64,000 bases of DNA from Kofleriaceae bacterium (GTDB lineage: Bacteria; Myxococcota_A; Polyangia; Haliangiales; Haliangiaceae). Of the stretch, positions 9,661 through 18,545 are shown piece by piece; the first letter of the stretch is position 1; every line of letters starts with the position of its first letter. The DNA is taken from NCBI GenBank assembly GCA_020633495.1, contig JACKDR010000007.1:124001-188000 (forward strand). Direction: 5' to 3'. The notes under the pieces are model-generated. The model did not search any database and was not told where the DNA came from. It worked only from the letters and a program-made list of their open reading frames with translations. A program made the translations under genes and the position numbers.

Positions 9661-11058
9661 GTGACCCGCGTGCTCGTGGTCGACGACGACCGTTCCATCC
9701 GGAGGACCCTGGAGAAGTTCCTCGCCGGCGAGGGCTACGACGTGGTCACCGCGGGCGACGGCGTCGAGGCCCGCGCGGTCGCGCCCGGCGCCGACGTCAT
9801 CCTGCTCGACCTCGGCCTGCCCGGCGCCGACGGCTTCGAGGTCCTCGGCGCGGTCCGCGCCGAGCCGCACCCGCCGCCGGTCGTCGTGATCACCGCGCGC
9901 GAGGACATGCAGTCGACCGTGCGCGCCGTCCAGCTCGGCGCCTACGAGTACCTGGTCAAGCCGCTCGACATCGACCGCCTGCGCCTGGTCGTGCGCCGCG
10001 CCGCCGAGTCGCGCCAGGCCGAGCGCGCGCTCGGCCAGTTCGTCGCCCGCGAGGCCGAGAGCTACCAGGTCGGCAACATCATCGGCCGCAGCGTCGCGAT
10101 CCGCGAGGTCTACAAGCAGATCGGCGCGGTCTCGACCAGCCGGGCGTCGGTGCTGGTGCGCGGCGAGTCGGGGACCGGCAAGGAGCTGGTCGCCAAGGCC
10201 GTCCACTACGCCTCCGCCGATCGCGACCAGCCGTTCGTCGCGATCAACTGCACCGCGTTCGCCCGCGACCTGCTCGAGTCCGAGCTGTTCGGCCACGTCC
10301 GCGGCGCCTTCACCGGCGCGATCGCCGACAAGGTCGGCCGCTTCGAGCTCGCCGGCACCGGCACGCTGTTCCTCGACGAGGTCGCCGAGCTGCCGGTCGA
10401 CCTGCAGGCCAAGCTGCTGCGGGTCCTGCAGGAGCGCTCGTTCGAGCGGGTCGGCGACGCCCGCGCCGTGCCGCTGCGCGCCCGCGTCATCGCCGCCACC
10501 CACCGCGACCTCGACGCGATGGTCGCCGACGGCAGCTTCCGCGAGGACCTGCTGTACCGGCTGCGCGTCGTCGAGATCCACCTGCCGCCGCTGCGCGACC
10601 GCGGCGAGGACCTGGCGCTGCTGGTCGACGGCCTGCTCACCAAGATCAACCGCGAGCTGCACAAGCAGGTCCGGCTGATCCCGCGCGAGACGATGGAGGC
10701 GCTGGCCGCCTACCCGTGGCCCGGCAACGTCCGCGAGCTCGAGAACGCGCTGACCCGCGCGGTCGTGCTGTCGCAGGGCGAGGTGCTCGAGGCGCGGCAC
10801 CTGCCGATGGGGACGACCGCGGCGGCGGCGCCGGCGCGCCGCGCCGACGTCGAGCCCGGGGCCGGCGCGCTCGCCGCGCCGCGCTCGCTGCGCGAGGTCG
10901 AGCGCGAGCACATCGCCGCGATGCTCGCCCACACCGACTGGAACAAGCGCCGGGCCTGCGCGATCCTCGAGATCAGCCGGCCCACCCTCGACCGCAAGAT
11001 CGACGACTACCGGCTGGTCCGCCCCGACGCCGCGGGCGGCGACGGAGACGAGCCGTGA
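9661..11058 (+). CDS. NtrC-family sigma-54-dependent response regulator
   Basis: The protein has 465 residues from GTG 9661, chosen because VTRVLVVDDDRS is the normal receiver start and GGGAGG precedes it. Receiver domain: acidic pocket DDD at 8-10 and phospho-acceptor D50 (VILLDLGLPG). AAA+ domain: Walker A GESGTGKELV and sigma-54 contact loop GAFTGA (HVRGAFTGAIADK), then TLFLDEVAELP. The Fis-type helix-turn-helix at the end includes WNKRRACAILEISRPTLDRK. It should activate sigma-54 promoters when phosphorylated by the kinase encoded next (GTGA overlap). A shared palindrome suggests that it controls this operon and the exporter operon downstream. Confidence 0.95.
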   Translation: MTRVLVVDDDRSIRRTLEKFLAGEGYDVVTAGDGVEARAVAPGADVILLDLGLPGADGFEVLGAVRAEPHPPPVVVITAREDMQSTVRAVQLGAYEYLVKPLDIDRLRLVVRRAAESRQAERALGQFVAREAESYQVGNIIGRSVAIREVYKQIGAVSTSRASVLVRGESGTGKELVAKAVHYASADRDQPFVAINCTAFARDLLESELFGHVRGAFTGAIADKVGRFELAGTGTLFLDEVAELPVDLQAKLLRVLQERSFERVGDARAVPLRARVIAATHRDLDAMVADGSFREDLLYRLRVVEIHLPPLRDRGEDLALLVDGLLTKINRELHKQVRLIPRETMEALAAYPWPGNVRELENALTRAVVLSQGEVLEARHLPMGTTAAAAPARRADVEPGAGALAAPRSLREVEREHIAAMLAHTDWNKRRACAILEISRPTLDRKIDDYRLVRPDAAGGDGDEP

Positions 11059-12908
11059 ACGGCGTCATGCACCTGCTGATCGGCTCGATCGGCGCCGCCT
11101 TCGCGACGCTGATCCTGCGCGCCGATCCCAAGCGGTGGGACAACCGCGCGTTCGCGCTGCTCGGCTACCTCGACGCCATGATGGCGCTGTACCGCGGCGT
11201 CGCCGCGTCGTCGGGCGCCGACATCGCCGACCGCGTCGTCATGCTGCCGTGCGCGACCGCGTCGCCGCTGCTGGCGTGGGCGTCGATCGAGTTCGCCTAC
11301 TCGTTCCCGTTCAGCCGGCGCCTGCCGTGGCGCTGGCGGGTGCCGCTGGTCGTGGCCTCGGTCGCCGCGATGCTCGCGATGGCGGCGTGGATCGACCAGC
11401 GGGATCGCATGGCGATCATCAACCTCGGCTTCTTCACGCCGGCGATGCTGGTGATGATCGTGCTGCTGATCCGCAACCTGCGGCGCGTCCCCGGCGACCG
11501 CTTCGGAGTCCGGCTGGTGGCGCTGGCGCTGATGCTGCGGTGGATCACGGCCAACGTCGTCTACGGGGTCTACGGCAGCGTCGATCACGACACCTGGGCG
11601 CTGCTCTTGTGGCTGGAGTCGACGATCGTCGTGCTGCTGGCGTTCGTGCTGATCGGCCTGGCGACGATCCGCTCCAACCTGTTCACGATGCGCAGCGCGA
11701 TGGGCGCGCTGATGCTCGACACCGTCTTCATGCTGACCGGGCTGCTCCTGACCGCGGCGGCGATCGACGGCGCGATGCGCGCCGCCGACCTGTGGCCGCG
11801 GGTCGAGCGGCCGCTGCTGATGACCGCGGCGCTGGTGCCGCTGCTGGTGTTCATGGCCGCCGAGCGGCTGCGGCCGCGCCTGCTCCAGGCCGGGTTCGAC
11901 CCGCGGGCCGGGCTGCGCCGCGAGATCCTCGAGCGCGCGCTGCGCCCCGCCAGCGAGCACGGCGACCCCGACAAGACGATCGCGATGGCGATCCGCGCGC
12001 TCCGCGAGATCAGCGGCGGCGACGTCGAGATGGTCCGCGACCCCGACGCCGCGATCACCGCCCAGGTGCGCGCCGGCGGCTTCCTGGTGACGCCGGTCGG
12101 CCACGGCGACAAGCTGTGCGGCAGCCTGGTGGTCCACGGCGGCGTCCTCGATCGCGAGACCGCCCACGCCGCCAGCGTCCTCGCCGAGCAGATCTGCATC
12201 GCCTTCGAGTACCGGCGCCTGCTCGGCGAGCTCGACGAGTCGCGCCGCCTGGCCGCCTTGGGCGCGTTCGCCGCCGGCATCGCCCACGACATCCGCACGC
12301 CGCTGACCTCGGTGCAGATGAACGTCCAGATCCTGCGCGGCAAGGTCTCGCTGCCGCCCGACGACATGGAGTACTTCGACATCGCGCTGGCCGAGCTGCG
12401 CCGGCTCGAGGGCCACGTCAAGGAGCTGCTCGACTACGCCAAGCCGCTGGCGCTGCACAAGGAGACCGTCGCGGTGCGCGACCTGGTCGACGACGCGGCG
12501 CGCACGATCGAGCCGATCCTGGCCGAGCGCGGCCAGGTGCTCCGCCTCCACCACGGCGACGGCGTGCCGCCGGTCGCGGTCGACCGCCGCCGCCTCGAGC
12601 AGGTGCTGTGGAACCTGCTCGACAACGCCGGCAAGGCCTCCGCCGACGGCACGACGATCGAGCTGCGGACCCGCGACGACGCCGGCCGCGTCGCGATCGA
12701 CGTCGTCGACACCGGCGGCGGCATCGCGCCCGGCGACCTCGATCACATCTTCGAGCCGTTCTTCACGACCCGGCCCGACGGCACCGGCCTCGGCCTGGCG
12801 CTGTGCCAGAAGGTCGTCCGCGCCCACGACGGCGAGGTCCAGGTCGAGTCCGCGGTCGCCGCCGGCTCCCGCTTCACCGTCGTCTTGCCCGCGGCGTCGG
12901 GCGCGTAG
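11055..12908 (+). CDS. Multi-pass membrane histidine kinase
   Basis: The protein has 617 residues, starting at GTG 11055 in overlap with the regulator stop (ATG 11067 is an alternative). The first 270 residues contain about seven or eight hydrophobic segments, followed by a GAF-like region (residues about 290-390). The HisKA domain has H411 in AAGIAHDIRTPLTSV. The ATPase domain has the N box NLLDNAGKAS, the G1 box DTGGGI and the G2 box GTGLGLAL. The overall plan resembles PrsK-type kinases that pair with NtrC-type PrsR regulators, but no exosortase genes are nearby. It probably senses a membrane or envelope signal and phosphorylates D50 of the upstream regulator. Confidence 0.92.
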   Translation: MNGVMHLLIGSIGAAFATLILRADPKRWDNRAFALLGYLDAMMALYRGVAASSGADIADRVVMLPCATASPLLAWASIEFAYSFPFSRRLPWRWRVPLVVASVAAMLAMAAWIDQRDRMAIINLGFFTPAMLVMIVLLIRNLRRVPGDRFGVRLVALALMLRWITANVVYGVYGSVDHDTWALLLWLESTIVVLLAFVLIGLATIRSNLFTMRSAMGALMLDTVFMLTGLLLTAAAIDGAMRAADLWPRVERPLLMTAALVPLLVFMAAERLRPRLLQAGFDPRAGLRREILERALRPASEHGDPDKTIAMAIRALREISGGDVEMVRDPDAAITAQVRAGGFLVTPVGHGDKLCGSLVVHGGVLDRETAHAASVLAEQICIAFEYRRLLGELDESRRLAALGAFAAGIAHDIRTPLTSVQMNVQILRGKVSLPPDDMEYFDIALAELRRLEGHVKELLDYAKPLALHKETVAVRDLVDDAARTIEPILAERGQVLRLHHGDGVPPVAVDRRRLEQVLWNLLDNAGKASADGTTIELRTRDDAGRVAIDVVDTGGGIAPGDLDHIFEPFFTTRPDGTGLGLALCQKVVRAHDGEVQVESAVAAGSRFTVVLPAASGA

Positions 12909-12910
12909 CG

Positions 12911-12930
12911 GGCCGCCGCCGCCGGCGGCC
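12911..12930 (+). terminator. GC-rich hairpin after the histidine kinase gene
   Basis: Two bases after the kinase stop, GGCCGCCG and CGGCGGCC form an 8-base-pair stem with a 4-base loop. No T-tract follows, so it may act as a weak or factor-assisted terminator. It separates the two-component genes from the exporter operon. Confidence 0.4.
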
Positions 12931-12997
12931 GGGGCGGCGCGGGCCACGTCCGCGGCCGCCGGGCGCGCCGTGCCCCCCCGATCCGGCAGGCACGCCT

Positions 12998-13027
12998 CGT
13001 TACCGTCCGCAGTAACGATCCGTTACC
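12998..13027. promoter_or_regulatory. Palindrome GTAACG-N3-CGTTAC plus half-site upstream of the exporter operon
   Basis: CGTTACC (12998-13004) is followed by GTAACGATCCGTTAC (13012-13026), the same core as at 9575-9591 with a different spacer. The two CGTTACC half-sites are 23 bases apart, roughly two helical turns. It lies about 70 bases before a sigma-54-like -24 element, a normal distance for an NtrC-type activator site. Confidence 0.6.
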
Positions 13028-13060
13028 CGCCGGCCCGGCGCCGGCCGCGCCGCGCCGCAA

Positions 13061-14239
13061 GTGCCCGCAACCACCGGCGCGCGCGGTCCGGCACGGCGCC
13101 TGCTCTTACCGGCGGGCGTGTGGAACCTGGCCCGCAAGATCCTCCTCCACGACCGCATCAAGTTCGCGGTCGCGGCCGCGGGCGTGTCCATCAGCGTGAT
13201 GCTGGTGCTCGTCCAGATCGGCCTCTACCTCGGGTTCATGCAGAACGCATCGAACCTGATCGACCACTCCCACGCCGACGTCTGGGTGATGGGCGAGGGC
13301 AACGAGAACTTCGACTTCGCCGGCCCGATCGACGAGCGCGCCTACTACAAGGTGGCGTCGACCCCGGGCGTGGCGCGCGCCGAGCGCATGATCCTCGCGT
13401 TCGGCCAGTACCGCCTCGCCGACGGCGGACAGCAGGGCGTCCAGGTCGTCGGCCTCGAGCCCGGCGGTCGCCTCTTGACCCCGTGGCACGTCGTCGCCGG
13501 CGACCCCGCGCGCATCCACGAGCCCGGCAAGATCGCCGTCGACACCAGCGAGTTCGGCAAGCTCAAGATCGACGCGATCGGCGCGCGCCGCGAGATCAGC
13601 GGCGCCCGCGCCGAGGTCGTCGCGCTGACCAAGGGCATCCGGTCGTTCACGACCTCGCCGTTCGTCTTCACCAACCTCGACAGCGCCCGCGCCTACACCA
13701 ACTTCCCCGCCGACAAGCTCACGTACGTGCTCGTCCAGGCCGAGCCCGGCGTCGACCCCGCGGCGCTGGCCCGCGACCTCGACGCGCTGCCCCACCTCGA
13801 CGCGTACACGACCCCGCAGCTGTCGATCCGCGCCCGCCACTACTGGTCGTCGCGCACCGGCGTCGGCGCCGGCTTCTTCACGACCGCCGCGCTCGGCATC
13901 ATCGTCGGGCTCGTCGTCGTCGGCCAGATCCTCTACAACGGCACGCTCGAGCACCTGCGCGAGTACGGCACGCTCAAGGCGATGGGCGCGCGCAACAGCG
14001 CGATCGTCCGCGTCATCCTGTACCAGGCGATCATCTCGGCGGTCGTCGGGTTCGTCTTCGGCGGTGGCCTCGCGGTGCTGTCGCGCCTGGCCATGACCAA
14101 GGCCAACCTCACCGTCCTGCTCACCCCCAACCTGGTCGCGGTCACCGCGGTGCTCACGCTGGTGATGTGCTGCGCGGCCTCGATGCTGTCGGTGATCAAG
14201 GTCCTGCGCCTCGATCCCGCGTCGGTCTTCAAGGGCTAA
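13061..14239 (+). CDS. DevC-like ABC transporter permease (FtsX fold)
   Basis: Up to 392 residues from GTG 13061, or 373 from GTG 13118 (VWNLARKILLHDRIKF). The second start matches the usual DevC N-terminus and follows a sigma-54-like element; neither has a clear ribosome binding site. The architecture is one N-terminal membrane helix (VAAAGVSISVMLVLVQIGLY), a periplasmic domain of about 200 residues, and three C-terminal helices (ALGIIVGLVVVGQIL, then AIISAVVGFVFGGGLAVL, then LVAVTAVLTLVMCCAA). This is the MacB/FtsX plan. It should pair with the ATPase, fusion protein and outer-membrane channel encoded next to export a lipid, glycolipid or peptide; the substrate is unknown. Confidence 0.88.
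   Translation: MPATTGARGPARRLLLPAGVWNLARKILLHDRIKFAVAAAGVSISVMLVLVQIGLYLGFMQNASNLIDHSHADVWVMGEGNENFDFAGPIDERAYYKVASTPGVARAERMILAFGQYRLADGGQQGVQVVGLEPGGRLLTPWHVVAGDPARIHEPGKIAVDTSEFGKLKIDAIGARREISGARAEVVALTKGIRSFTTSPFVFTNLDSARAYTNFPADKLTYVLVQAEPGVDPAALARDLDALPHLDAYTTPQLSIRARHYWSSRTGVGAGFFTTAALGIIVGLVVVGQILYNGTLEHLREYGTLKAMGARNSAIVRVILYQAIISAVVGFVFGGGLAVLSRLAMTKANLTVLLTPNLVAVTAVLTLVMCCAASMLSVIKVLRLDPASVFKG
13089..13105 (+). promoter_or_regulatory. Candidate sigma-54 promoter of the exporter operon
   Basis: CGGCACGGCGCCTGCTC has GG (13090-13091) and GC (13102-13103) separated by ten bases, the invariant geometry of sigma-54 promoters. The -24 block GGCACG matches the consensus. The predicted start point at about 13115 is just ahead of an in-frame GTG at 13118. 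It is supported by the activator-like palindrome upstream and the NtrC-type regulator next door. Confidence 0.45.
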
Positions 14240-14241
14240 CC

Positions 14242-14949
14242 ATGACCCACTCCAGCTCCGCCCCGCTCGCCAGCCTGGCCCGCATCGGCAAGACCTACGG
14301 CGACGGCGACACCGAGGTCGTCGCCCTCGCCGACGCCGACCTGTCGATCAACCCGGGCGAGATCCTGCTGATCGAGGGCCCGTCGGGCTCCGGCAAGACC
14401 ACGCTGATCTCGATCCTCGGCCTCTTGCTCAAGCCGTCGCGCGGCAGCGTCTTCGTCGGCGGCCGCGACGTCACCGCGCTGCCCGAGCGGGCGCTGCCCA
14501 AGATCCGCGCCGAGACCTTCGGCTTCGTGTTCCAGGGCTTCAACCTGTTCCCGGCGCTGACCGCGCTCGAGAACGTCGCCCTGGCGATCCGCATGAAGGG
14601 CGGCCGCCACCCCGAGCACGAGGCCCGCCGCCTGCTCGCCGCGGTCGGGCTCGAGACCCGCATGCACCACCTGCCCGCCAACCTGTCGGGCGGCCAGAAG
14701 CAGCGCGTCGCGATCGCCCGCGCCCTCGGCGGCAACCCGCCCATCATCCTCGGCGACGAGCCCACCGCCGCGCTCGACACCAAGACCGCGCTCGGCGTCA
14801 TGGACCTGCTGCGCACCCTGGCCACCGAGCAGGGCCGCGCCGTCGTCGTCGTCACCCACGACCCGCGCCTCGAGCGCTTCGCCGATCGGGTCGCCCGTGT
14901 CGAGGACGGCCGGGTCATCGCGATCGACACCCTCGCCCACGCCGCCTGA
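14242..14949 (+). CDS. DevA-like ABC transporter ATP-binding protein
   Basis: The protein has 235 residues from ATG 14242, two bases after the permease stop. Walker A is GPSGSGKTTL, the Q-loop lies in FGFVFQGFNLFPALTA, the signature is LSGGQKQR, Walker B is PIILGDEPTAALD, and the switch His is in VVVVTHDPR. Length and sequence are typical of the MacB/LolD/DevA family of ATPases that drive FtsX-type permeases. It sits inside the permease-ATPase-fusion protein-TolC set, so it most probably powers that exporter. Confidence 0.93.
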   Translation: MTHSSSAPLASLARIGKTYGDGDTEVVALADADLSINPGEILLIEGPSGSGKTTLISILGLLLKPSRGSVFVGGRDVTALPERALPKIRAETFGFVFQGFNLFPALTALENVALAIRMKGGRHPEHEARRLLAAVGLETRMHHLPANLSGGQKQRVAIARALGGNPPIILGDEPTAALDTKTALGVMDLLRTLATEQGRAVVVVTHDPRLERFADRVARVEDGRVIAIDTLAHAA

Positions 14950-14963
14950 TCCCGGAGGACGTC

Positions 14964-16058
14964 ATGACCCGCACCCGCAAGCTCGCCTTCACCCTCGCCA
15001 CCGTCGTCGCCCTCGCCGGCGGCGGCGCCTGGGCGCTCCGCGCCGCCCCCGCCGCGCCGCTCGCCCGACCCGCCGGCGATCCCGATCGCGTCCTGGTCGC
15101 CCCCGGCCTGGTCGAGGCCCACGGCGATCGCGTCGAGATCGGCTTCGAGCAGGCCGGCCGCATCACCGAGCTGCTCGTCGACGAGGGCGACCACGTCGCC
15201 GCCGGCCAGGTGCTGGCCCGGCTCGACGATCGCGTCGCCCGCGCCCGGGTCGCCCGCGCCGAGGCCGCGCTGGCCGCCGCCGACGCCCGGCTGACCCTGG
15301 CCGAGCGCGGCGCGCGCCGCGAGGAGATCCAGGCCGCCGCCGCCGAGGTCGAGGCCGCGCGCGCCCAGGCCTGGGAGCGCGGCGTCGCCAAGGATCGCGC
15401 CGAGCGCCTGCTCGAGCGCAACGCCGACGCGATCCCGCTGGCCGACGTCGACAGCGCGCGCGGCGCCGCCCGCGCCTCCGAGGGCCAGGCCGAGGCCGCC
15501 GAGGCCCGGCTGGCGCTGCTCAAGCGCGGCAGCCGCCGCGAGGTGATCACCGAGGCCCGCGCCGCGGTCGCCGCCGCCGCCGCCGAGCTCGACGAGGCGC
15601 GCGTGTACCTGAGCCAGCTCGAGCTGCGCGCGCCCGCCGCCGGCGTCGTGCTGCGGCGGATGCACGAGGTCGGCGAGCAGGTGTCGACGATGCCGCCGAC
15701 CACGGTGATGGTGCTCGCCGACGTCGATCACCTCGAGCTGCGCGCCGAGATCGACGAGGTCGACATCGGCCGGGTCGCGCTCGGCCAGCCGGGCTGGGCC
15801 GAGGCCGACGCCTTCGGCGACCGCCGCTTCGCCGGCCACGTCACCCAGATCGTCGGCGAGCTCGGCCGCAAGACCCAGCGCCTCGACGATCCACGCGCCC
15901 GGGTCGACACCCGCGTCCTCGAGGTCGTCTTCACCCTCGACGATCCCGGCGCGCTGCCGCTGGGCCTGCGCATGGACGTCCACCTCGAGCCGCACGCCGG
16001 CGCGCCGGCGTCGACGTCGACCGCCGCGGTGGCCCCGGCCGACGGAGCCGCGCGATGA
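14964..16058 (+). CDS. HlyD/DevB-like membrane fusion protein
   Basis: The protein has 364 residues. It has an N-terminal hydrophobic anchor (LAFTLATVVALAGGGAWAL), then a split lipoyl half-motif (GRITELLVDEGDHVAAGQVL), long Ala/Arg-rich coiled-coil helices (residues about 85-215), the second lipoyl half (LELRAPAAGVVLRRMHEVGE) and a beta-barrel. This is the periplasmic adaptor of a tripartite exporter. A ggagg box precedes ATG 14964. The gene is 14 bases after the ATPase and just before the TolC-like channel. Confidence 0.92.
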   Translation: MTRTRKLAFTLATVVALAGGGAWALRAAPAAPLARPAGDPDRVLVAPGLVEAHGDRVEIGFEQAGRITELLVDEGDHVAAGQVLARLDDRVARARVARAEAALAAADARLTLAERGARREEIQAAAAEVEAARAQAWERGVAKDRAERLLERNADAIPLADVDSARGAARASEGQAEAAEARLALLKRGSRREVITEARAAVAAAAAELDEARVYLSQLELRAPAAGVVLRRMHEVGEQVSTMPPTTVMVLADVDHLELRAEIDEVDIGRVALGQPGWAEADAFGDRRFAGHVTQIVGELGRKTQRLDDPRARVDTRVLEVVFTLDDPGALPLGLRMDVHLEPHAGAPASTSTAAVAPADGAAR

Positions 16059-16089
16059 CCGCCGCCGCGTCCGCGGCGGCGCGGCCGCG

Positions 16090-17586
16090 GTGCTGGCCGC
16101 GGCCGCCGTGCTGATGCCGTGGCCGTCGGCGGCGATCGCCGACGACGCGGGCGGCGACGCCGGCGCGCGCGACCCGGCCACGGTGCGGCCGATCGACCTG
16201 GCCACCGCGATCGACATCGCGCGCCGCCAGAACGACACGCTGCTCGGCGAGACCGTCGACGTCGCCGCCGCCGACGCCACCGTGCGTGCCCTGGCCGGCG
16301 CCGACGACGTCGTCGTCGAGGCCTCGGCCGGCGGCACCACCCGCGACACCGATCCGGTCGACGGCCCGTTCTTCCAGGAGACCTCGCTCGACGCGCTGGC
16401 GCTGTCGGCGGGCATCTGGAAGCCGCTGTCGACCGGCGGCCGGGTCGGCCTCGAGCTGCGCGACGAGGTGGCGCGCGAGACCGTGCGCATCGCTGCCGGC
16501 CCCGGCGTCGCGCCGTACGACATCGAGACCACGATCCACGGGCCGCGCGCCGAGCTGGTCGTGATGCAGCCGCTGCTGCAGGGCCGCGGCCGCAAGGTCG
16601 CGCACGCCGACCGTCGCCGCGCCGCCGCCGAGCGCGACGCCCAGGCCGAGGAGCGCCGCGGCGCCGAGGCGGTGCTGGTCCACGACGTCACGACGACCTA
16701 CTGGGAGCTGGCCTACGCCTCGGAGGCGGTCGCGATCCAGCAGAGCGCGCTGGCCCTGGCCCACGAGCAGCTCGAGATCACCCGGGCCCGCGCCGAGGTC
16801 GGCAAGCTCGGCCAGCTCGAGGTCCAGGCCGTCGAGCAGGCGATCGCCGCCCGCGAGGCCGCGCTGCTCGGCGCCCGCCAGGTCGAGGACGAGCGCGCCC
16901 TCGAGCTGCGCGTCCTGATGGCCGCCGAGGACGGCGATCCCCGCGCCTTCGCCGCCGCCGATCCGCTCGACGGCCCGGCGCCGACGGTCGCGCTCGACGG
17001 CGCGCTCGATCGCGCGCTCGCGTTCTCGCCCGATCTCGGCGTCCTCGCCCGGCGCGTCGACGCCGCCCGGGTCGACGTCGAGGTCGCCGACCAGGCGCTC
17101 CTGCCGCGGCTCGATCTGGTCGTGCGCGGCGGCCCCGCCGGCCACAGCGATCAGGCCGGCGACGCGTTCGCCCAGCTCGGCCGCTTCGACTCGTTCGAGG
17201 CGTCGGCGACGGTGACGCTGCGGGTGCCGCTGGGCAACCACGCGGCGCGCGGCCAGCGCGACGCCGCGCGCCTGCGCGAGGTCCGCCTCGACCACGGCCG
17301 GGCCGAGGTCCGCGGCGAGCTGGTCGCGGCGGTGCGCCGCGCTAGCGACGCGGTGACCCTGGCCGAGCGCCGCATCACCGCCGCCGCCAAGGCCCGCGAC
17401 CTCGCCGCCCAGAACGTCGACCTCGAGCGCGACCGCTGGCAGAGCGGCGCCGGCACCAACTTCGACGTCATGGCGCGCCAGGACCAGCTGACCGCCGCGG
17501 CCGCCGCCCTGGCCCGCGCCCGCGCCGACTACCGGATCGCGATCGCCGGCCTGCGCTACCTCACCGGCGACGGCGCGACCCGGTAG
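16090..17586 (+). CDS. TolC-family outer-membrane channel protein
   Basis: About 498 residues with two repeats of long helices typical of outer-membrane efflux proteins (DLATAIDIARRQNDTLLG at the start of repeat one, later DGALDRALAFSPDLGVLA). The start is uncertain. GTG 16090 leaves a signal peptide without a basic N-region (VLAAAAVLMPWPSAAIA). The same frame upstream reads DRRRVRGGAA right across the ATG at 16055, which is itself one base out of frame. A one-base error or real indel between 16058 and 16090 would join that ATG to the signal sequence. It completes the exporter begun by the three upstream genes. Confidence 0.85.
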   Translation: MLAAAAVLMPWPSAAIADDAGGDAGARDPATVRPIDLATAIDIARRQNDTLLGETVDVAAADATVRALAGADDVVVEASAGGTTRDTDPVDGPFFQETSLDALALSAGIWKPLSTGGRVGLELRDEVARETVRIAAGPGVAPYDIETTIHGPRAELVVMQPLLQGRGRKVAHADRRRAAAERDAQAEERRGAEAVLVHDVTTTYWELAYASEAVAIQQSALALAHEQLEITRARAEVGKLGQLEVQAVEQAIAAREAALLGARQVEDERALELRVLMAAEDGDPRAFAAADPLDGPAPTVALDGALDRALAFSPDLGVLARRVDAARVDVEVADQALLPRLDLVVRGGPAGHSDQAGDAFAQLGRFDSFEASATVTLRVPLGNHAARGQRDAARLREVRLDHGRAEVRGELVAAVRRASDAVTLAERRITAAAKARDLAAQNVDLERDRWQSGAGTNFDVMARQDQLTAAAAALARARADYRIAIAGLRYLTGDGATR

Positions 17587-17632
17587 CCCGCGGCCATCGA
17601 CACGGCGCGGTCGCGGCCGCTACCCTCGCCGC

Positions 17633-18454
17633 GTGAGGATGCCCCGGTCGCTCGTGCAGGTCGCCGCGCTCGCCGTCGCCGCCGTCGCCGCCGCGGCGTG
17701 CGGCGACAACCAGGACGGTCCGGCGTGCACCGGCGACGTCCTGTTCGGCGCGCCCAACGCCAACACCGGCCTGACCTCGGCGCAGTGCGCGCCGACCTGC
17801 ACCTGCGCCGGCGAGGCGTGGTCGCCGCCCGCCTACGGCCCCGCCGACGTCGCGGCGCTGCAGGCCTGGGAGCTGACCGACCCGCCCGCCGAGCTCACCG
17901 CCAACCCCTACGACGGCGCCGCGCCGCCGCCGCCGGATCCCGACGCGGTGTGCGCGGTCGTCGTCGAGGACGCCGCCGCCCACCGCTACCACCTCGCCGA
18001 CTTCGCCACCGAGGACGCGGCCCGCGCCGCGGGCGCGGTGCCGACCCACTTCGGCGGCTGCGGCGTGTGCTCGACCCTGACCGACCTGGCGGTCTACATG
18101 GCCAACCCGGATCTCACCCAGCCGGTGCGGCAGTGCGGGCTCGATCACCTCAACGATCCGCCGGCGGATCACATCCAGTGCCTGCTCGACCTCGGCTTCA
18201 CCTATCCGTGCGCGCAGATCTGGTACTTCAACACGATCCACACCAAGGACGCGTGCGCGGCGCCGTGCTTCCTGGCGCTGTCGCAGACCTACCACGAGCC
18301 CGACGGCACGCTGAACGAGTGCCTGCGGTGTGACGAGGTCGAGAGCGGCCCGGTGTTCAAGGCGGTGGCGGGCCGGACCCGGCGCAACACCGGCCTGGCG
18401 TCGGCGCTGTGCCGACCGTGCAGCGAGGTCCGGCCGCTCGTGCACGCGTACTGA
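17633..18454 (+). CDS. Cysteine-rich lipoprotein of unknown function
   Basis: The protein has 273 residues from GTG 17633. A hydrophobic leader ends in AAAACGDNQ, a lipobox-like site. The mature protein holds many cysteines in recurrent patterns: CAPTCTCAG, GGCGVCSTLTDLAVYM, PCAQIWYFNTIHT, CAAPCF and ECLRCDEVESG. It ends with AGRTRRNTGLASALCRPC. The regular spacing suggests a disulphide-rich extracellular fold. I recognise no characterised family. A TACCCT sequence just before the start may be a -10 box for a short-leader transcript. A tandem repeat begins right after the stop. Confidence 0.75.
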   Translation: MRMPRSLVQVAALAVAAVAAAACGDNQDGPACTGDVLFGAPNANTGLTSAQCAPTCTCAGEAWSPPAYGPADVAALQAWELTDPPAELTANPYDGAAPPPPDPDAVCAVVVEDAAAHRYHLADFATEDAARAAGAVPTHFGGCGVCSTLTDLAVYMANPDLTQPVRQCGLDHLNDPPADHIQCLLDLGFTYPCAQIWYFNTIHTKDACAAPCFLALSQTYHEPDGTLNECLRCDEVESGPVFKAVAGRTRRNTGLASALCRPCSEVRPLVHAY

Positions 18455-18456
18455 CC

Positions 18457-18538
<82 letters not shown>

Positions 18539-18545
18539 TCCACCT

